DNA from: Succinatimonas sp. UBA7265
Lineage (GTDB): Bacteria; Pseudomonadota; Gammaproteobacteria; Enterobacterales; Succinivibrionaceae
Assembly (NCBI GenBank): GCA_002473165.1
Contig: DKSD01000052.1
Span: forward strand, 1-35,008
Length of the DNA: 35,008 nt
Direction: 5' to 3'
Below the pieces are notes generated by a model, which saw only the letters and a list, made by a program, of their open reading frames with translations, was not told the DNA's origin and ran no database searches. The position numbers were made by a program, and so were the translations under genes. Numbering within the stretch: position 1 is the first letter of the stretch; each line of letters begins with the position of its first letter. Positions 24,734 to 32,193 of this stretch are shown piece by piece.

Positions 24734-25981
24734 GTGCACAATCGCAGGGTAGTAGTTACCGGCCTCGGAATGCTCAGCCCGGTGGGCAACACCGCTGAGG
24801 AATCCTGGAAGAACCTCCTGGCTGGCAAGAGCGGCATCGTTCCGATCGAGCATTTTGACGTTACGGATTTCCCCGTTAAGATCGCCGGCACCGTCAAAGA
24901 CTTTGACGCGACCAAATGGGGCCTGACCAGCAAAGATCAGCGCAAGATGGATCTCTTCATCCAGTACGGCATCGCCGCAGGCTGCATGGCCTTGGAGGAT
25001 TCCGGACTTGAGATCACCGATGAAAACCGCGATCGCGTCGGCACCATGATCGGTTCCGGCATCGGCGGCCTTACCCTGATCGAGAAGAACATCAACGGCC
25101 TGGCGGCGCGCGGCCCGCACGGCATCAGCCCGTTCTTCGTGCCTTCCACCATCATCAACATGGTCTCCGGTCAGCTTTCCATCTTAAAGGGGCTGCGCGG
25201 GCCTAACCTTTCGACTGTGACCGCCTGCGCCACCGGCACCCACGCCATCGGCCTGTCAGCGCGCCTGATCCAGTACGGCGACGCCGACGTCATGGTCTGC
25301 GGCGGATCTGAGAAAGCCTCGACCCCGATGGGCATCGGCGGCTTCTCGGCCATGAAGGCGCTGTCGCACCGCAACGACGAGCCGCAAAAGGCCTCCCGCC
25401 CCTGGGATCTCGACCGCGACGGCTTCATCCTGGGTGACGGCGCGGGCGTCCTGGTGCTCGAAGAGTACGAGCACGCCAAGGCGCGCGGCGCGAAGATCTA
25501 CGCCGAGCTCGTCGGCTTTGGCATGAGTGGCGACGCTTTCCACATGACGGCCACCCCTGAGGATGGCGAGGGCGCCGCCCGCTCGATCCTCCACGCTTTA
25601 AACGACGCCGGAGTCAAGCCTGATCAGGTCAATTACATCAACGCCCACGGCACGTCCACCCACGTGGGCGATCTCTCCGAGCTGCGCGCGGTCAAGTCTA
25701 TTTGGGGAGAGGCTCCGAAGAACACCTGCATGAGTTCCACGAAGTCGATGACCGGCCACCTGCTGGGCGCCGCCGGCGCTATAGAGGCGGTGATCACCGT
25801 GCTGTCGATCCGCGATCAGATAGCCCCTCCGACCATCAATCTTGAACACCCTGAGCCTGAGGTTGGTGATTTCAACCTCGTGGCCAATGAGGCGCAAAAA
25901 CACGAAATAGAATACGCGCTGTCCAACAACTTCGGTTTTGGCGGCACGAACGGCTCGCTGCTGTTCAAGCGTGTTGGCTGA
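24734..25981 (+). CDS. fabF: Beta-ketoacyl-ACP synthase II (FabF)
   Basis: FabF elongates acyl-ACP and sets temperature-dependent unsaturation in E. coli. The 415-residue protein has the condensing-enzyme triad C165 (TVTACATGTHA), H305 (NAHGTSTHVGD) and H342 (KSMTGHLLGAAG, with K337). The final NNFGFGGTNGSLLF is diagnostic. The start is GTG at 24734, 9 nt after GGAG and matching the conserved RRVVVTGLGMLSPVG. It closes the fatty-acid cluster and is followed by two hairpins, the second a good terminator. Confidence 0.97.
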   Translation: MHNRRVVVTGLGMLSPVGNTAEESWKNLLAGKSGIVPIEHFDVTDFPVKIAGTVKDFDATKWGLTSKDQRKMDLFIQYGIAAGCMALEDSGLEITDENRDRVGTMIGSGIGGLTLIEKNINGLAARGPHGISPFFVPSTIINMVSGQLSILKGLRGPNLSTVTACATGTHAIGLSARLIQYGDADVMVCGGSEKASTPMGIGGFSAMKALSHRNDEPQKASRPWDLDRDGFILGDGAGVLVLEEYEHAKARGAKIYAELVGFGMSGDAFHMTATPEDGEGAARSILHALNDAGVKPDQVNYINAHGTSTHVGDLSELRAVKSIWGEAPKNTCMSSTKSMTGHLLGAAGAIEAVITVLSIRDQIAPPTINLEHPEPEVGDFNLVANEAQKHEIEYALSNNFGFGGTNGSLLFKRVG

Positions 25982-26019
25982 TTTTTGATCCTCCAGGCCG
26001 GGATTATCCCGGCATTCAG

Positions 26020-26048
26020 GCCGGAGCCACGCTGCTCCGGCTTTTCTT
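26020..26048 (+). terminator. Intrinsic terminator of fabF
   Basis: The stem GCCGGAGC / GCTCCGGC with a 6-nt loop is followed by TTTTCTTT. A further stem (GCCGGGA / TCCCGGC, 25997-26013) lies just before it. Confidence 0.9.
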
Positions 26049-26057
26049 TATCTCATT

Positions 26058-26576
26058 TCAGAAAAAATACAGCGGCTCGATCGCGGCGATGAGATCCTCC
26101 CGCGGCACCGCCCCGAAGTAGCGCGAGTCAAAGCTGGAAGTCCCCCGGCCTTTTAGCACATATTGACCGTCATTTAAGATCCCGGAGAAGTGCGCGCCCT
26201 CAAGCGCGCGTCCCGCGCCGTCACGCTTAAGCGGCGCGCTCTGCTCAAGCATTAGCCCGTTGACGCGGATCCCGCGCCCTGAGATCTCCACGCGATCGCC
26301 GGGAACTCCGGCGATGCGCTTGCCCGCAGGCGCCGCCCCGCCCGGGCAGTTTCCCGGCGCCAGATAACCGCGCTCAAGGCCGAGTATGGCGAACGGGACT
26401 GGCAGGCAGGCAAGCACCCGCTGGCCGCGCTGCGGTATTTCAAGGGGATGTTCGCGGTAGATCCCGGGCTCCATGGATGATGAGAGGTTTACCCACACCC
26501 CGAGGGCGCGCAGCGCCGCAAAAGGCGCAATTGCCGCGGCAAAGCAGACGGTGACGATCAGCGCGCGTTTTTGCAT
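26058..26576 (-). CDS. TraF-like S26 signal peptidase (orphan)
   Basis: The 172-residue protein has an N-terminal membrane segment (about 5-27) and S26 peptidase motifs: the nucleophile S34 in NLSSSMEPGIYR and the general base K86 in GKRIAGVPGD. The end FDSRYFGAVPREDL is typical. This spacing and size match TraF, the conjugative-pilus peptidase of IncP-type systems that also processes or cyclises pilin. No conjugation genes are near, so it is an orphan here. A Cys pair (C57, C77) may form a periplasmic disulfide. It overlaps the 57-residue ORF upstream by 19 bp. Confidence 0.85.
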   Translation of the reverse strand: MQKRALIVTVCFAAAIAPFAALRALGVWVNLSSSMEPGIYREHPLEIPQRGQRVLACLPVPFAILGLERGYLAPGNCPGGAAPAGKRIAGVPGDRVEISGRGIRVNGLMLEQSAPLKRDGAGRALEGAHFSGILNDGQYVLKGRGTSSFDSRYFGAVPREDLIAAIEPLYFF

Positions 26577-26731
26577 GATCCCTCCTTAAGGCCCTTAAGC
26601 GTCAGTGGATCGCGGCGCGGAGAGCGGCGCGGCTGCCTTTGGGGCCTGATGGCGCGCGGGGCCTCGAGCCAGCGCTTTAACAGGGGGCTGGGAGTGGAAT
26701 TCTGAGCATCGAGCAGCAGTTTGTCGTACAT
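26558..26731 (-). CDS. Small 57-residue protein coupled to the S26 peptidase
   Basis: The frame starts with ATG behind a strong AGGAGAG ribosome site and ends with TGA 19 bp inside the peptidase gene. The protein starts MYDKLLLDAQNSTPSPLLKRW and continues with an Arg/Pro-rich segment (RPQRQPRRSPRRDP) before ending with GSCKNAR. I recognise no family. It carries no hydrophobic segment. The overlap implies coupled translation, so it may act with the peptidase or only serve as a translational leader. Confidence 0.55.
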   Translation of the reverse strand: MYDKLLLDAQNSTPSPLLKRWLEAPRAIRPQRQPRRSPRRDPLTLKGLKEGSCKNAR

Positions 26732-26777
26732 GATCTCTCCTAAGTTGTAATTAAGCGGGGAGAGATCCTAGCGCAAC

Positions 26778-26804
26778 GAAAAAACGGCTTTTCCGCAAAA
26801 CCGT
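26778..26804 (-). terminator. Intrinsic terminator of the RpiR-type regulator
   Basis: On the minus strand ACGG and TTTT pair with AAAA and CCGT (one bulged G), followed by TTTTTT. It lies 31 bp beyond the regulator's stop and upstream of the small ORF. Confidence 0.75.
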
Positions 26805-26834
26805 GCAGACTGTTACTAATGATAACTGTTAGCG

Positions 26835-27695
26835 TTAAGCGTTTTCCTGCGGGGTGAGGATGCTGATGGCCTCGGCTGTGGCCTGGCGGTTGCGCAGCGC
26901 TGTCTCGCCCATCATCTTTATGACCTCAATGAAGAGCAGATCGATGATAAAGAACACCGTGAGCCTGGAGTCGGCGTAGCCTGAGGTCAGATCGGATTCA
27001 TGGACGGCGTGCATGACGTTGAGCTCGCACAGCTGCCCCAAAGGCGAGTAGGAGTTTGAGGTGATCGCGGCCAGGCGCGCGCCGCGTTTTTTGGCCAGCT
27101 GCGCGGCGCGGATGATCTCAAACGTCGTGCCTGAAGTCGAGATGAAGATACACAGATCCGTCGAGTTCGTCAGCGAGGCGTGCATCACCATGTCGTGGCT
27201 GTCCGTGGCGCAGAGCGCGCAGATCCCCAGGCGGGTGAACTTGCGGGCCGCGTCGCGGGAGATGAAGCCGGAGGCGCCGATGCCGAAGAAGAACACGCGG
27301 CGTGAGCCGATCACCTGGCGCACCAGGCTGCGCACCACGGAGAAATCGAGCTCGCGCGAGCTCTGGGTGAGCATGGTGACGTTGAGCTGCAGCAGTTTCT
27401 GGGCGGTGATCTCGCAGGAGTCCTTGAGATCGATGGTCGGGGTGAGCAGGCTTGAGGAGCTGTCGTGGGCGCCGAGATCCTGGGCCAGGGCTATCTTAAA
27501 GTCTTTGAGCGTTTCAAAGCCGAACTTGCGGGCAAAGCGGGTGACGGTGGCGTGCGAGACCTCGCAGGCGTCGGAGATCTCCGAGATCGAGGATGAGCAG
27601 GCCTGGGTGCCGAATTTTAAGAAATACTCAATGAGCTTGCGATCCGATTTTGAGAGTTTGATATGCGGATCATTTAATTTTTTGAGGATGCTCAT
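26835..27695 (-). CDS. MurR/RpiR family transcriptional regulator
   Basis: The 286-residue regulator has an N-terminal HTH_6 domain (1-77; SEISDACEVSHATVTRFARKFGF is the recognition region) and a C-terminal SIS phosphosugar-binding domain (about 120-260; VFFFGIGASGFISRDAARKF and FISTSGTTFEII). Family members sense phosphosugars and control sugar or amino-sugar genes, often acting near their own promoter. No sugar operon is adjacent, so the regulon is distant or only autoregulation. The start has a weak ribosome site. Confidence 0.92.
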   Translation of the reverse strand: MSILKKLNDPHIKLSKSDRKLIEYFLKFGTQACSSSISEISDACEVSHATVTRFARKFGFETLKDFKIALAQDLGAHDSSSSLLTPTIDLKDSCEITAQKLLQLNVTMLTQSSRELDFSVVRSLVRQVIGSRRVFFFGIGASGFISRDAARKFTRLGICALCATDSHDMVMHASLTNSTDLCIFISTSGTTFEIIRAAQLAKKRGARLAAITSNSYSPLGQLCELNVMHAVHESDLTSGYADSRLTVFFIIDLLFIEVIKMMGETALRNRQATAEAISILTPQENA

Positions 27696-27723
27696 GATGT
27701 CGTCTGACAGTCAACTAAATGAT

Positions 27724-27793
27724 AAATAATAAAAACAACAGAAGGCAGGTGAAAATTACGCACAGATCCTGTCGCTGTTGTTGTTAATTATTT
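27724..27793. repeat. Imperfect long inverted repeat in the RpiR leader
   Basis: Arms 27724-27741 and 27775-27793 (AAATAAT...ACAACAG and its near complement) enclose about 33 bp. It lies between the -10 box and the start of the regulator gene. Confidence 0.6.
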
Positions 27794-27795
27794 AC

Positions 27796-27826
27796 ATTAT
27801 AGCCTGTCAAATGAAAATTTTTGACA
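27796..27826 (-). promoter_or_regulatory. Promoter region of the RpiR-type gene with operator-like repeat
   Basis: TATAAT on the minus strand is at 27796-27801. Just upstream, arms TGTCAAA (27805-27811) and TTTGACA (27820-27826), 8 bp apart, form a perfect inverted repeat over the -35 area. This placement suits repression by the regulator itself. No consensus -35 is seen. Confidence 0.6.
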
Positions 27827-27848
27827 TCGCAGGCGCTCATTTGCGATC

Positions 27849-28541
27849 TCAGGATGGCTTTTTAAGCCGCAGCGCCTGCGCGGCCAGATCCTGAGCCTGG
27901 CGCAGCGCCCGGGAGAGCGAGAGCGCCAGCTCCGCATCGCTTTGGCCGCGGCGGATCTCGTGCACGGCCTCGCGCGCTTTGGCCTTTACGGCCGAGGCGA
28001 GTTCAGAGAATGAGGCGTTAAGCGGCTGCGCAAGTTCCCGCCCGGCGCTTTGGGCCCGCTTGCTGAGCTCTTTGCCCAAAGCTGCGGCGCGTTCTGCGGC
28101 CCGGGCGATGGTGTCGGCCGCTTCCACGGCGGTGCGGGTGAACTGCTCGCCGCGTCTGGGGCCTAAAAGCTCGCAGGCGGCAAAGCGCACCCTTAGCACC
28201 TGGGATGAGGTCTTAAAACCGGTGATGCACCAGTTTACAAAGTGCTCGCAGTTGTTGTCCCTGAGGCTGTAGCCGCTCTCGCCTAAACGCGAGCGGGCTC
28301 TGTTCACGCACTCGTCGCGGGAGAAGGCGCGGTCGGAGTGGCTCACCACAGCCAGCCCCTGGCCCTGGGTGAAATCCTCAAGGCGGTGCTCGGCCACGCC
28401 CTCGCGTGTGCGCGCGATGACGATGCCGCCTCCTGCGTACAGCCCGTGGTGGGTGTAGCCGGTGCGCCAGGAGATCAGGTGATCGCCTTTTTGCAGTTCG
28501 ATCCCGCCCGGGGTGCGCGGGGTTTTGCCAAATAAGTCCAT
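27849..28541 (-). CDS. LRAT-like NlpC/P60 thiol hydrolase or acyltransferase
   Basis: The 230-residue protein has an N-terminal LRAT domain (PF04970 type). The catalytic His is in GYTHHGLYAGGGIVIA (H31) and the Cys in NNCEHFVNW (C98). Relatives include eukaryotic HRASLS phospholipid acyltransferases and viral 2A proteins; bacterial members are poorly studied. The C-terminal half (about 130-230) is a long Ala-rich helical stretch, perhaps coiled-coil or membrane-associating. No signal peptide. The ATG has no clear ribosome site, which lowers confidence in the exact start. It is divergent from pncB. Confidence 0.85.
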   Translation of the reverse strand: MDLFGKTPRTPGGIELQKGDHLISWRTGYTHHGLYAGGGIVIARTREGVAEHRLEDFTQGQGLAVVSHSDRAFSRDECVNRARSRLGESGYSLRDNNCEHFVNWCITGFKTSSQVLRVRFAACELLGPRRGEQFTRTAVEAADTIARAAERAAALGKELSKRAQSAGRELAQPLNASFSELASAVKAKAREAVHEIRRGQSDAELALSLSRALRQAQDLAAQALRLKKPS

Positions 28542-28627
28542 GCGCGCATCATAACAGCCGCCGCCGCGTTTTTTGCGGCAGGTTAAATCTTTGTGCAGGA
28601 AAATTCAGGCGGACGCAGGCGCGGGCT

Positions 28628-28633
28628 TATAAT
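28628..28633 (+). promoter_or_regulatory. Likely -10 box of pncB
   Basis: A perfect TATAAT lies 68 bp upstream of pncB. The -35 is weak (TTCAGG at 18 bp). The expected start is near 28640, giving a leader of about 60 nt occupied by two hairpins. Confidence 0.55.
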
Positions 28634-28644
28634 TGCAACGTTAC

Positions 28645-28683
28645 AGCCCCGCCCCGGGGCTTTTGTCTCCGCCTGAAGGCGGA
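28645..28683 (+). promoter_or_regulatory. Two leader hairpins before pncB, the first terminator-like
   Basis: AGCCCC / GGGGCT (28645-28661) followed by TTTTGTC resembles a small intrinsic terminator at the very start of the transcript. TCCGCCT / AGGCGGA (28668-28683) follows and ends 17 nt before the ATG. This suggests attenuation or translational control of the NAD salvage gene. Confidence 0.5.
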
Positions 28684-28700
28684 TATGGAATTTTGAGCAA

Positions 28701-30182
28701 ATGGAATTTACAGAGCGCACCAATGACGGCATGATGGTCGATTTTTACGAACTGACCATGTCAAACGGATTCTTTGCAAGCGGCAAGGCCGGACGACGCG
28801 CCGCTTTTGACGTGTTCTACCGCCACAACGCCGACAAAGGCGGCTTTTCGATCTTTGCAGGGTTAGGCCAGGCGCTTGAGTGGGTGTTAAACCTGCATTT
28901 TTCCGGCCGCGACATCGACTACCTGAGGACGCTGCATACCTTCCGCCCTGAATTCCTCGAATACCTGCGCGATTTCAAGTTCAAAGGCGATGTCAGGGCT
29001 TTTGACGAAGGCACGATCATGTACCCCAACGAGCCGATCTTCTCGGTGCAGGGCACGATCCCCGAGTGTATGTTCCTGGAGACGGCGGTGCTGGCGATCA
29101 TCAACCACCAGTCGCTGATCGCCACTAAGGCCAGGCGCATGGTGCGCTCGGCCCAGGGCCGCCCGATCGCCGATTTCGGCGCCCGCCGCGCCCACAACCT
29201 CGACGCTGCCGTCTACGGCGCGCGCGCGGCCTATATCGGCGGCCTCGTCGCCACCTCGACCGTCGAGGCCGGCGAGCTCTTCGGGATCCCGGTCTCCGGC
29301 ACCATGGCCCACAGCTGGGTCATGAGTTTTGAGGACGAGTACGAGTCCTTCCTCGAATACGCCCGCGAGTACCCTGACAACACCGTGCTGCTCATCGACA
29401 CCTACGATGTGATGCGCTCAGGGCTGCCCAACGCCATCAGGCTGGCGCATGAATACTTAGAGCCCATGGGCAAGCGCCTTAAGGCTGTGCGCATCGACTC
29501 GGGAGATCTGGCGTATCTTTCCAAGAAGATGCGCAAAGAGCTCGACAAAGCCGGGCTTGAGGACTGCGGGATCGTGCTTACGAACAGCCTTGACGAGTTC
29601 ACCATCAGCTCGCTGCTCACCCAGGACGCGCAGGTCAACAGCTTCGGCATTGGCGAGCGCCTGATCACCGCCATGTCCGATCCGATCTTAGGCTGCGTCT
29701 ACAAGATGGCCGCCATCGAGGAAAACGGCGTCATGGTGCCGCGCGTGAAGATCTCGGAGACAGCCGAGAAGATCACGAACCCCGGCATCAAGCAGGTCTA
29801 CCGCGTTTACAACCAGGACCACAAGGCCGTGGCCGATCTCATCGCCTGCGATGACGAGGAGGTCGATCTCTCGCACAACTTCCACTACATCGATCCGGTA
29901 AACCCTTGGCGCGATCGCGCGTTCACCGGCTTTACCTGCAAAGCCCTGCAGCACCAGTTCATCAAAGACGGCGTGCAGGTGCGTGAGCTTCCCGCGCTCA
30001 AAGACATCCGCAGCTATGTCGCCTCCCAGCTTAAAGATGAGATCTGGGATGAAGAGCAGCGCTTTGAAAACCCGCACGTGCACTTCCTCGACATGACGCC
30101 GCGTTATTTCAAGATGAAGCAGGATGTGCTGGAGGGCATGCGCCAGAAGGTCGCCCAGATCGTGGACAGCCTCGGTAAATAA
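28701..30182 (+). CDS. pncB: Nicotinate phosphoribosyltransferase
   Basis: The enzyme converts nicotinate and PRPP to nicotinate mononucleotide in the Preiss-Handler NAD salvage route. The 493-residue length and sequence match the long Firmicutes/human-like type rather than the shorter E. coli PncB. Key motifs are MVDFYELTMSNGFF near the start, ADFGARRAHNLDAAVYGARAAYIGG (158-181), the phosphorylatable His H204 in SGTMAHSWVM, VRIDSGDLAYLSKKMR and VNSFGIGERL. The ATG has only a weak GGA 10 nt upstream. A strong palindromic terminator follows. Confidence 0.94.
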   Translation: MEFTERTNDGMMVDFYELTMSNGFFASGKAGRRAAFDVFYRHNADKGGFSIFAGLGQALEWVLNLHFSGRDIDYLRTLHTFRPEFLEYLRDFKFKGDVRAFDEGTIMYPNEPIFSVQGTIPECMFLETAVLAIINHQSLIATKARRMVRSAQGRPIADFGARRAHNLDAAVYGARAAYIGGLVATSTVEAGELFGIPVSGTMAHSWVMSFEDEYESFLEYAREYPDNTVLLIDTYDVMRSGLPNAIRLAHEYLEPMGKRLKAVRIDSGDLAYLSKKMRKELDKAGLEDCGIVLTNSLDEFTISSLLTQDAQVNSFGIGERLITAMSDPILGCVYKMAAIEENGVMVPRVKISETAEKITNPGIKQVYRVYNQDHKAVADLIACDDEEVDLSHNFHYIDPVNPWRDRAFTGFTCKALQHQFIKDGVQVRELPALKDIRSYVASQLKDEIWDEEQRFENPHVHFLDMTPRYFKMKQDVLEGMRQKVAQIVDSLGK

Positions 30183-30202
30183 TCTCCAATTTTCGTGAGA
30201 CT

Positions 30203-30236
30203 CAGCAAAAAGGCCCCGCGCGGGGCCTTTTTGCTG
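30203..30236. terminator. Bidirectional intrinsic terminator of pncB and the SDR gene
   Basis: Two 16-bp arms, each CAGCAAAAAGGCCCCG-type, are separated by CG. The stem has an A run on one side and a T run on the other, so it works for both convergent genes. Confidence 0.95.
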
Positions 30237-30240
30237 CCTG

Positions 30241-31047
30241 TCAGGGGCGCTGCGGCTCCTGCGGGAGCTTTTTGCGCTGCAAAAGCTCCATGATCCAAAG
30301 CACGAGGCGCTCCGGGCACAGAGGCTGCACCAAAAGCAGCAGAGTAAGCCACCACGGCGTCCCCGCGATCACGCAGCGGCGACCGCGCAGCATGGCGCGG
30401 TAGCCTGCCCTGGCGACCGCCTCAGGCCTTGCGGTAAACCACGAGGCCACGGCGCTGTGCTGCAGCCTCGAGGCTTTGACAAAGCCCGTGGCCATCGGGC
30501 CCGGGAGCAGCGCCGTCACGCTCACCTTTGAGCCATGCGTCTCCTGCCACAGCGCTTTGGTAAAGCTTGTCACATAGGCCTTTGAGGCGTAATAAATACC
30601 CATGTATGGCCCGGGCAGCAGCGAGGCTATGGAGGAGACGTTGAGGATCCTGCCGCCGTTTCCTGAGAGCATGTCTTTTAAAAAGAGCTTGGTGAGCACC
30701 GTCAGCGCCATGATGTTGAGGGTTAAGAGCGCGAGATCGTCATCGAGAGGCTGATCGGCAAAACTGCCGTCGCAGCCTGCGCCGGCGTTGTTGATGAGCG
30801 TTTCGACTTTGAGGCCTTGCGCGCGGATCTTTAGATAAAGCGTCTGCGCGCTGCCTGGCAGGCTGAGATCCTGCGCGATCGCCGTGACCCTGACGCCGCT
30901 GCTTTTTTCGATCTCAGCTTTGACCTCGTCAAGCCGCGCCTGATCGCGGGCGGTGATCACCAGATCCCCTCCCTGGGCGGCGTGGCATCTGGCAAGCTCA
31001 TAACCGAGGCCCTGCGAGGCCCCGGTCACCAGCGCGAGGTTTGCCAT
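30241..31047 (-). CDS. Short-chain dehydrogenase/reductase with hydrophobic C-terminus
   Basis: The 268-residue SDR has TGASQGLG (8-15), INNAGAG (85-91), catalytic S139, Y152 and K156 (YYASK). It resembles the COG0300 group of DltE/YqjQ-like oxidoreductases. Beyond the core, the C-terminal stretch WWLTLLLLVQPLCPERLVLWIMELL suggests membrane association. The substrate is unknown; lipids or quinone-like compounds are plausible. Its ATG shares a base with the stop of the DUF805 gene (TGATG), so they are coupled. Confidence 0.88.
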   Translation of the reverse strand: MANLALVTGASQGLGYELARCHAAQGGDLVITARDQARLDEVKAEIEKSSGVRVTAIAQDLSLPGSAQTLYLKIRAQGLKVETLINNAGAGCDGSFADQPLDDDLALLTLNIMALTVLTKLFLKDMLSGNGGRILNVSSIASLLPGPYMGIYYASKAYVTSFTKALWQETHGSKVSVTALLPGPMATGFVKASRLQHSAVASWFTARPEAVARAGYRAMLRGRRCVIAGTPWWLTLLLLVQPLCPERLVLWIMELLQRKKLPQEPQRP

Positions 31048-31988
31048 CAGCGCAGTTCAGGCGTCGCAGCCTGCGGCGCGGCGACTGCGGCGCTTTTTGA
31101 GGGCATGGCCATGATCGCGGCGAAATACCCCCAGCCTGCCAGGCTGAAGATCAGGGTGATGACGGCCACGATGAACGTGCCTGCATACGCGCGCGAAGCC
31201 AGCGTCATGATCAGTATGTAAAGCAGGATAAACTGCACGAGCACCACGGCCACGGGCTCTAACACATAAAGCGGCGAGGCGCCGATGTCGCGCAGGCGCC
31301 TGACGCAGGCTGCGATGAAGGGAACGACCGTTCCCAAAAACAGCAGCAGCGAGAGGAGCGAGAAGACGGGGCCGACCGCAGGCAGACCGCTAAGGGCGCC
31401 GAGCGCTGAGAACACGAAGTACAATCCGGCGCAGAACCACCAAAATTCGGCGCGGGGGCTGGCTGTGCTGAAATTTACGTAATTCTTAAAGCCCAGCTTA
31501 AAGCCGCCTGCAAGTTCAGGGGGCAGGGTGCCGGCGCCGCTTGCGGGACCGTAACGGTTTTCGCCCTCAGAGGGGGTGGTGAGGAACCAGGAGAGCCCTA
31601 TGAAAGTAAGCGATCCCAGCGCCGAGAACAAGGAGCCCAGGTTTACAAGCCACGGTTCCCAGGATTGCATGCCGGCCCAGTTGAGCAGCCATCCTAACAA
31701 CATCACCGCATAGGGAATGAGCTGCAGCCAGCCGCTTTTGCCTAAATCGTGGAGGCGGCGGGAGATGATCGCCAGCGAGGGCAGGAACGTGGCGAGGATG
31801 AACAGCGCCGGGCCGATGATGGTGACGGCCAGCAAGAGGCCGATGACCGTTTCGACAGCGACAAACTGCCAGTATTGGGCGCGGGTGGCGCGCCCTTTGA
31901 AATTGACGTAATTGTGCGCGACCGCGTTTTTCCACTGTGCGAACGCCGCGGCGCAGGCCGGCTTTATCTGAGGCTTGAGAATTCCCAT
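31047..31988 (-). CDS. Membrane protein with two DUF805 domains
   Basis: The 313-residue integral membrane protein contains DUF805 twice. Copy 1 starts NYVNFKGRATRAQYWQF (about 27-43) and carries SRRLHDLGKSGW. Copy 2 starts NYVNFSTASPRAEFWWF (about 170-186) and carries VRRLRDIGASPL. Each has about four hydrophobic helices. Single-copy DUF805 proteins of about 120 residues are common; a fusion of two is less so. Function is unknown. GAGGAG precedes the ATG. It is the first gene of a two-gene unit with the SDR. Confidence 0.9.
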   Translation of the reverse strand: MGILKPQIKPACAAAFAQWKNAVAHNYVNFKGRATRAQYWQFVAVETVIGLLLAVTIIGPALFILATFLPSLAIISRRLHDLGKSGWLQLIPYAVMLLGWLLNWAGMQSWEPWLVNLGSLFSALGSLTFIGLSWFLTTPSEGENRYGPASGAGTLPPELAGGFKLGFKNYVNFSTASPRAEFWWFCAGLYFVFSALGALSGLPAVGPVFSLLSLLLFLGTVVPFIAACVRRLRDIGASPLYVLEPVAVVLVQFILLYILIMTLASRAYAGTFIVAVITLIFSLAGWGYFAAIMAMPSKSAAVAAPQAATPELR

Positions 31989-32193
31989 CTGCTTGCTCCT
32001 CTGTAATTTTCAGCGGCGCGCGCAGCTGCGTTTGCCGCCTCCTTGCATGTAAGCCATTCTGACACCGGCAATGCCGCTTTGCAAATAATGCGCACCCCTG
32101 GGCGCGGGCGTCATACTGCGCCCTTTGTTAAGGCAGAAACAACGATCAGGCGCGCAATTGGGTATCATAATGGGCGGTCAGTGAGGAGCGAAC

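Noticed and set aside
13511..27809. Recurring heptamer CCTGTCA/TGACAGG at several promoters
   Set aside because: About four occurrences of any 7-mer are expected on both strands in 35 kb, so a shared regulator is not supported.
32100..32129. Terminator-like hairpin GGGCGC/GCGCCC with TTTGTT upstream of the DUF2786 gene
   Set aside because: No plus-strand gene precedes it and the loop is long; mentioned with that gene but not called.
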